From: Lunularia cruciata
Lineage: Eukaryota; Streptophyta; Marchantiopsida; Lunulariales; Lunulariaceae
Direction: 5' to 3'
NCBI GenBank assembly: GCA_948567375.1
Contig: OX419755.1
Coordinates: 1,679,001 to 1,743,000 of the forward strand
Length of the DNA stretch: 64,000 bases
Made by a program: the position numbers and the translations under genes. The notes under the pieces were generated by a model. That model did not search any database, was not told the origin of the DNA, and saw only the letters and a program-made list of their open reading frames with translations. This document shows, piece by piece, positions 58,322-64,000 of the stretch. Each line of letters starts with the position of its first letter. Positions within the stretch are counted from its first letter, which is position 1.

Positions 58322-61300
58322 TAAAAGTTCAAACCCCCCTGGTTGGTTGGAGATCTAACTAGCGTTCATACTATGGTGTAAGTTCGAACACAGGACTTCG
58401 GTCCGTCTGTAGGGAGTTTGGTGAAGTTCTTTGTTCCAGTTCTTTGGGGTCCTTTCAGCACGGAGGAGAGAATCTAATGGTACAGACGCAACCACTAAGG
58501 TGCTGATTAGGAGAGGCTTGGGCAATGGCCATGGTGTACAACCAACTCACATTTCTGCACATCAGGCATCAGGCTGTAGAGGTCCATATGGTCCACAATC
58601 GTTTCCAAACACCATGTGCTATCCCACAACATACTTCAGACTTTGAAGATGAGCACCAAGTCCTCGGCCTTGATCGCTCGGGAAATCATATTTGCACTAG
58701 TATCCAAAAGATTGAATTAGGCTGCAAGGCATGCATATTTATAGCGGGGAAGTCGAGGTAATATGGTCAACGAGAAGGATTTCCAGTGTCCAGCACACAA
58801 GCGTAGTAGGCAAACTTACTAGAAAATTGAGCAGCACGACCACTTCTAAGAATCACGTTGCCGCCTCAGATACACTGAGAACTGAGTCTAACCGGCAACT
58901 TTGTGCATGGCTACCAGGTATTCAAAAAACTTGATGTGGCTGTTCGCCATAGCTGGAAGTTCGAGAAAATGTTGGATGACATAGGGGCTCCAGCTAGAAC
59001 ACTTTATAATCTAGCTGTGTCATTGAGTATAAAGTTTCAACTGCAGTACGGCAGAGTATAGCGACAGACAGTCATAGTAACTATGAACGCAACAAAGCCC
59101 ACAAATACCACACGCTTGGCACACATTAGGAGAGGCTTTCCAGATCATGGACAATACACCTGATTTCCAGGGCAACAAGGCTTTCTCGATCTCTCACTTT
59201 CAAGTCATTGTGCTATCTCGGATAGATATAGTTCACTTGATTCGATAACTCACGCAACATATGAAACAAAAATTGCTCAGGGCCCACATATACAGACTTT
59301 GGCAAGAGGAGCACCCTGCGTTTCCTCTCCTCCGAGAGACCTGCTTTCTTAAGAAAATCTGACACTATCTACATGGTTGCAAAATGCTCTTCATAGTGGG
59401 AACAATTGACCATTATTACATAGCTATAGAAGGAAGTAGTCAAGGATGAGGGGAGGTCTGTTGACTACCTCTTGGTTCGGCGGCAGGTTGTGTCACACGA
59501 TCGAACAGGCAAGTTGCAATGCCAAGAATATGAGGAAGTTTTGTATCTCCAAGTTCCAAGGCTAACCATTAGAACAGTTTCGAACTCCCAAAGTGCAAGG
59601 GACGGAGGAAGACCACTTGTCGTCATCTGTCATAAGACAAACGTTAATACCAGCTTCAAACTTACAACATTTTTCGAAAGGACGTTTCGCTTCGGCCGTT
59701 CAGCATGAACCGTCAAACTATGTTTTGGGGACCTGGGTGAAGATTGAGTGGGTCCATGGGAGTGAGGACATGAATTTAAAGACTGTCTACCTCAATGCAG
59801 TTCAGACCGTAGCATGTAGTCATACACAGTGGGTCCCGGAAGTCTGTTCTGGACCTGTAGCTGTATCATTCCTGACATAAGCGTTGTCTTTGTCGTCCGG
59901 AATCATTATCTTCTTTATGTCATCTCTCCAGTATACCCATAACATCTTTTTATAGCTTATCGATTGATGCCTTAAAAGAGCATTCTTGTCCTCTTCGCAC
60001 CTGTCAATCTGGCGTTGCTGCATGAGGAAAAGGATATTCAGATAAAAATGCTTTTTCCTTTCTAGGACTTCAGGCCTTCAGAGCGATGCCGTAGTCCACG
60101 TCAACTTGGTAGTCAATTATAGCATCGCTTCATGCACCATCCTTTATCCAACTGGCTTGCCAATGCCAGTTTCACCTAATACCTTCAGAATCATCACAGC
60201 TTTCTCGCATATTGATGAATCTGCTGGGACAACTGGAGTCCTAAATGGCCGTGATATTTCTTCAGGGAAATGCAGAACAGATGGAATGAACAATCTTCTA
60301 TCATTCGACCAGACCATGCCTCTACGGCAGTTCATTGTGCTTCTATAATGTCATTCCCATGCGTGACTTTGGTGTCACAGCAGGGATAATAAGGGTATCT
60401 TTCCTTAAGATTCTATGCATGATTGTATGCTTCCATTTCCAGGCTCACATAGGGGTAGCTTATTGATCATGTTTACTTTGTGCTCCAACTTTACCCTTGC
60501 TGAAGAGCAACGCAGAGTAAGGTGCGGACAATCACAACTGACACATAATTAAGGACGGTTTCTGCATGTTTCTTCCAATCTGCAAATGCAAAGATCCACA
60601 CCTGAACAGCATGGAGCTAATTGCAGGAACGATTGGTCCACGGTGTATATATTCACGATATAGGGGTCATATATATCAAATTGCTAGGTAACTGCTACCA
60701 TCCTGTAGAGAATCCAGTATAGCACAGGGTCCACGATTCATGACAGGGTGGTGCCCAGCAAGTCATTTAGTGGAGAACTAACTGTAGAAAACCTTCTATC
60801 CACTGCTGTATTGAGTCATCAAATCATACCGTTCACTGCAAGTACACAATCACTCTTCAGAGATTAACTGGCAGATTGCATCAACGACAAGCTGAGATCA
60901 AGCTTTGCTTTCTCAGCAATCAACATTGCAGATACCCAACAGAGGTACTTCGAATGTTTATAATTTTTCCCTTTTCTTTTTTATTGTATGTGGTTATACC
61001 ACAAATGTACTAATCAAGATATACAAATATTATACAACTGATATCAGTTAGAATACACACATGATATTCATGTGAATTCCATTGCTCTGCTCTAATTCTT
61101 GGTTGTTTCAGGTATCTTCGTGATAAGCGAGAGCTTTGAAATTCTCACAGAGCAAATGTCTCACTCGTGTCAAGTTCGAATGGTGGGAACTTTGATGTTC
61201 AAGACACGTCCACCTGATCTATACTACTCTGTAAATGGACAAATATTTCGTTGCAATGTTGATTGCTCGAACTTGAACAAAATTGTGACACGAGAGGAGA

Positions 61301-61379
61301 AACCCTCGTGCTTGAAATAAGCAAATCTGTCGAAAGTAAATGGAATCATGTGGATGTAAACCCATGCGCATGCCCAAAT
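58322..61379. other. Unrecognised unique-looking stretch
   Basis: About 3 kb of even composition. I see no supported gene. Several frames of 60-95 codons overlap on both strands, and none shows a known motif. The last few hundred bases probably include the 3' end of SAUR gene 2. Confidence 0.45.
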
Positions 61380-62021
61380 TCAGTTGCTGGCGCTATGTAG
61401 CCTCGTCGGTTTTAGTAGACATAAACTATTATCCACAGCTCTCACCAACTCGACGAATAATGCAGGGTCGCAAATAATGGCCACCCCGTTGTTCACAGCA
61501 TAGTCATCGCCGAACTCATCCTCAGAGCATTTCAACAGAACTTGGAAGAGAGGGTGCGTCAGTAAGCGTCGGCTGATCACATACTTCACGCTGTGTTCGG
61601 TGCTCCTTCCAACGTACACGGTCAAATACTTAGACGACTTGCCAAAGGGTACTTTTTCCAATAGAGCAGGTTTCTTGCAACTCTTACGTCTTGCAGAGCT
61701 CCTATTCAGAAACGAACGTGAAAAGACAGAACTTTTGGACCCTTCACTGTCACCGGAATTCGCAGAGTCGTCACTAGATCTAGATACGTAATTTGGGCTG
61801 CAGTATTCTCTGGAACTGTGTGAAGTCGTGGAAGAAACAGAATTGTGACTCGCTGAAAGCAACGCCATTCTCATCACGAATGACCATGAGAAGTTGCCCC
61901 GAGACAAGCTCGTAGAGATAAAGTGAGGTCTCAACGATCTGGACCTCCCTGCATCCTTGCTATTAAGAATCCAGGACTTGCTGATCCTACTTTTACCAAG
62001 CGTCACCATGACTGCTCGCAA
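61380..62021 (-). CDS. SAUR-family auxin-responsive protein with Ser-rich N-terminal extension (gene 2)
   Basis: Encodes 213 residues in one exon. The SAUR domain spans residues ~123-196, with KVPFGKSSKYLTVYVG, SVKYVISRRLLTHPLFQVLL, KCSEDEFG and CDPALFVELVRAVD. It is clearly paralogous to gene 1: the domain is closely similar, and even the divergent N-terminal part keeps a common NFSWSFV motif (residues 43-49 here, 39-45 in gene 1). The linker (~56-115) is Ser-rich, and a basic RRKSCKK stretch precedes the domain. The start MRAVMVTLGKSR is supported by similarity to MLTLVQSR in gene 1; Met5 is an alternative. Likely role, inferred from the family: promotion of cell expansion through PP2C.D inhibition, or another auxin-linked growth function. 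Confidence 0.9.
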   Translation of the reverse strand: MRAVMVTLGKSRISKSWILNSKDAGRSRSLRPHFISTSLSRGNFSWSFVMRMALLSASHNSVSSTTSHSSREYCSPNYVSRSSDDSANSGDSEGSKSSVFSRSFLNRSSARRKSCKKPALLEKVPFGKSSKYLTVYVGRSTEHSVKYVISRRLLTHPLFQVLLKCSEDEFGDDYAVNNGVAIICDPALFVELVRAVDNSLCLLKPTRLHSASN

Positions 62022-63081
62022 ATTGACTGCCCCTTTTTCACGCTCTATTTCACCCTAAACCAGTTGCAAGTACTGTAGATCTCTCTTTCTCCTCTTTCTT
62101 TCTCTCTCTCTCGACTAGGATGTCTATTCCCGCACGGATTGGCATTCGTTGTGTCGATAACTTTTCAAGTTCCCCAGGTTCTGCTGTGCGTCTCCTTCGG
62201 TTTTGTGTTGTGAGCGTAGATCTAGAGGACAAACATAAGTTGGAAGCGGGAGCAACGTGGCGTCCCAATATACCCACTGATAGAATGGCAAGATTACAAT
62301 CTCTCACTATAAGTTGCCACGCGGCAGGTAGCCAAGGGTCAACGCCTGAATCACAATCGACGCGCGAGATTTGATTAACATTCTAGATTCGATACATAAT
62401 GTAATATGCTGATTTGAGTAACCACGGTCGAGTCTCGGCCTTCTTGCTGTCATGGAGTTTCTGTTGCCAAAATTGGTCTCCAGGATCTTCGCGGACAACA
62501 GTTTATCCGGTATGTACATCTCCTTTCACAAGAATTGCATTTAGCTAATCGTACTGCTTCCGGTCCTCCTCATTAATTTTCGCAAATTATAGTTTCGCCG
62601 GGCTTTGAGCAACAGTTGTAACCCCAAGCTATGAAGGTAATAAATTCACTGGAGCTTTGCTGGCTGCTGACCAGACCAATTCACTTGGGAAATCGCCTGT
62701 TACAACTTGCAATGCAGGTGACACTTCACGTAGATCAGTATATCTTCAGCACAGTCCCGGAACTTTGGAATGAATTGGGTCACCATGGCAGCACAATCAC
62801 ACAGAATCTGGATGAGAAAAGTCTGGTAACTCGAGAATCCAACAAGGCAAACACGTTTCACCGGTTCACATATCACTGGCAAACAGCCTAAACTCTTTGT
62901 ACCTCAGGTAGCTTGTTCAAATTTTTTAGAGAGGCAAACTTTCCATTCAGGTGTGCTTCACTGAATCGATATGTTTCTCAGAGTACAACGACGCATCCAA
63001 GAACGTATCTTTTGCTCACGCTAATTGTCATATACATTTGTCTGAGCTTACATTTCATTAGTTGGGACATTTCGTCGAGTA
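62022..63081. other. Upstream region of SAUR gene 2
   Basis: Contains the probable 5' leader of the minus-strand SAUR gene. It includes a CT microsatellite at about 62077-62114 that reads as a GA-rich leader on the gene's strand, a common feature of plant 5' leaders. I found no TGTCTC element near the start. Plus frames here are not credible genes. Confidence 0.5.
62077..62114. repeat. CT/GA-rich microsatellite in the SAUR gene 2 leader
   Basis: TCTCTCTTTCTCCTC then TTTCTTTCTCTCTCTCTC, about 55-95 bases upstream of the SAUR start codon. GA-rich leader tracts can act as promoter or leader elements in plants; function here is inferred. Confidence 0.7.
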
Positions 63082-63559
63082 ATTACAAGAGTGCCAACAT
63101 ACTTTTCGGAAAATCTCCATTCTTCACCCGGATATCAATTATAAGTTTAATCTTTTACAGCTCACCAAGCAGGTCCTATTTGCAACGATACAGTATAGCA
63201 AGTAGAACAGATGTAAGCCCACTTCCTTGCGCTTAATTAAATTACAAGAGTGCCAGCATACTTTTCGGAAAATCTCCATTCTTCACCCGGATATCAATTA
63301 TAAGTTTAATCTTTTACAGCTCACCAAGCAGGTCCTATTTGCAACGATACAGTATAGCAAGTAGAACAGATGTAAGCCCACTTCCTTTCGCTTAATTAAA
63401 TTACAAGAGTGCCAGCATACTTTTCGGAAAATCTCCATTCTTCACCCGGATATCAATTATAAGTTTAATCTTTTACAGCTCACCAAGCAGGTCCTATTTG
63501 CAAACGATACAGTATAGCAAGTAGAACAGATGTAAGCCCACTTCCTTTCGCTTAATTAA
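63082..63559. repeat. Tandem triplication, 3 x 159 bp
   Basis: Units at 63082-63240, 63241-63399 and 63400-63559 start ATTACAAGAGTGCCA and end TCGCTTAATTAA or GCGCTTAATTAA. They differ at only a handful of positions (for example CAACATAC against CAGCATAC, and one inserted A in the third unit). Each carries GATATCAATTATAAG and AAGCAGGTCC. Near identity points to a very recent expansion, about 1.1 kb upstream of SAUR gene 2. Confidence 0.95.
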
Positions 63560-64000
63560 ACTACCGTACACTTGCCTGAGGGAGATCCAATAAGGACAAG
63601 CACAATTCACGGGGTGTACTCTGTCCTTGTCTACTCAGCATAGTAACAGCGCCAGATTTTAGAGAAGGTAAATTTATGTTAGGTCAGATTTTCGTGGGCA
63701 TGTTATGCGATTCCACAGTATGGAGAAAGAGGTAGTAGCCACTTGGTCCAAAACAAACACTTTATAGAATAAGCTTGATCCTCGGGAGCCGACTTCCTGA
63801 GCATTGGTATGAAGGAAGATAGCAGAGGTCAAAACTCTCTGTTGGACCGCTATAGTAGCTGAGTTGTCTTCAATTCCCGAACCTAGGGCCACAAATAACT
63901 CCGGCAACAGGTCATGTTCTTCATAACCATCGTTTTAGCAGAGCCTCATAGTTTTACAGGAGAGCAGCTAATCTATGCAGGACCGCTAAGTTTTAACAGT
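63560..64000. other. Window end, nothing recognised
   Basis: About 440 bases with no supported feature. A minus frame of 77 codons (63674-63907) shows no motif. Confidence 0.5.

Noticed and set aside
58305-58395. tRNA or tRNA-derived SINE (A-box-like TAGATAAATTGG and B-box-like AGTTCGAAC)
   Set aside because: The cloverleaf does not form, the boxes are imperfect, and the A-box overlaps the probable target duplication of the LINE-tail insert.
59820-60348. Two minus-strand open frames (67 and 63 codons) as exons of one gene
   Set aside because: No recognisable motif and no convincing splice borders; left as unrecognised DNA.

Overview
This window looks like the nuclear DNA of a land plant. 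The evidence is two intronless SAUR (small auxin up RNA) type genes and a repeat load typical of plants: a chromovirus-type Ty3/Gypsy element, a Ty1/Copia element, a pogo/Tigger-like DNA transposon and a PIF/Harbinger-like transposase. The SAUR proteins have long Ser-rich N-terminal extensions, unlike the short SAURs of most flowering plants. I therefore lean, weakly, towards a non-seed plant. No bacterial, organellar, CRISPR or rRNA/tRNA signal was convincing.

Layout. 1-3.7 kb is AT-rich and gene-free. 3.7-4.4 kb is a 5'-truncated LINE copy, followed at 4.9 kb by a 79-bp LINE-tail insertion. 5.8-6.5 kb is SAUR gene 1 (minus strand). 8.0-8.8 kb holds two local tandem duplications. 10.7-16.7 kb is a decayed chromovirus with both LTRs, split by an oppositely oriented solo LTR of its own family. 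16.7-23.3 kb is unrecognised DNA with several short tandem duplications. 23.4-28.6 kb is AT-rich with scattered gene-like debris. 28.6-31.4 kb is a decayed, unrecognised coding-like region (minus strand). 33.0-34.0 kb is a Harbinger-like transposase with a probable intron. 35.6-36.2 kb is a nest of LINE tails. 36.4-38.4 kb is a complete-ended pogo-like transposon with a gutted transposase. 38.9-44.1 kb is a decayed Copia element. 47.2-50.2 kb is the longest LINE copy, bounded by a target-site duplication. 52.7-55.7 kb is another decayed coding-like region. 57.0-58.3 kb has more LINE tails. 61.4-62.0 kb is SAUR gene 2 (minus strand), with a three-copy 159-bp tandem repeat upstream.

The most interesting system is the LINE family. 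The 3.0-kb parent has a C2H2 finger, a reverse transcriptase and a Cys-rich C-terminal region resembling LINEs that carry a restriction-like endonuclease. Its last ~80-100 bases recur about ten more times as very short inserts (45-148 bp) ending in the same GCGGTCGCC plus T-rich tail. Seven of these are flanked by 8-14 bp direct repeats I could align by eye. One sits in one LTR of the Copia element while the other LTR appears to keep the empty site. This points to target-primed insertion with extreme 5' truncation.

Only the two SAUR genes look functional; nearly everything else is transposon-derived and broken. All similarity calls come from reading motifs, without database searches.
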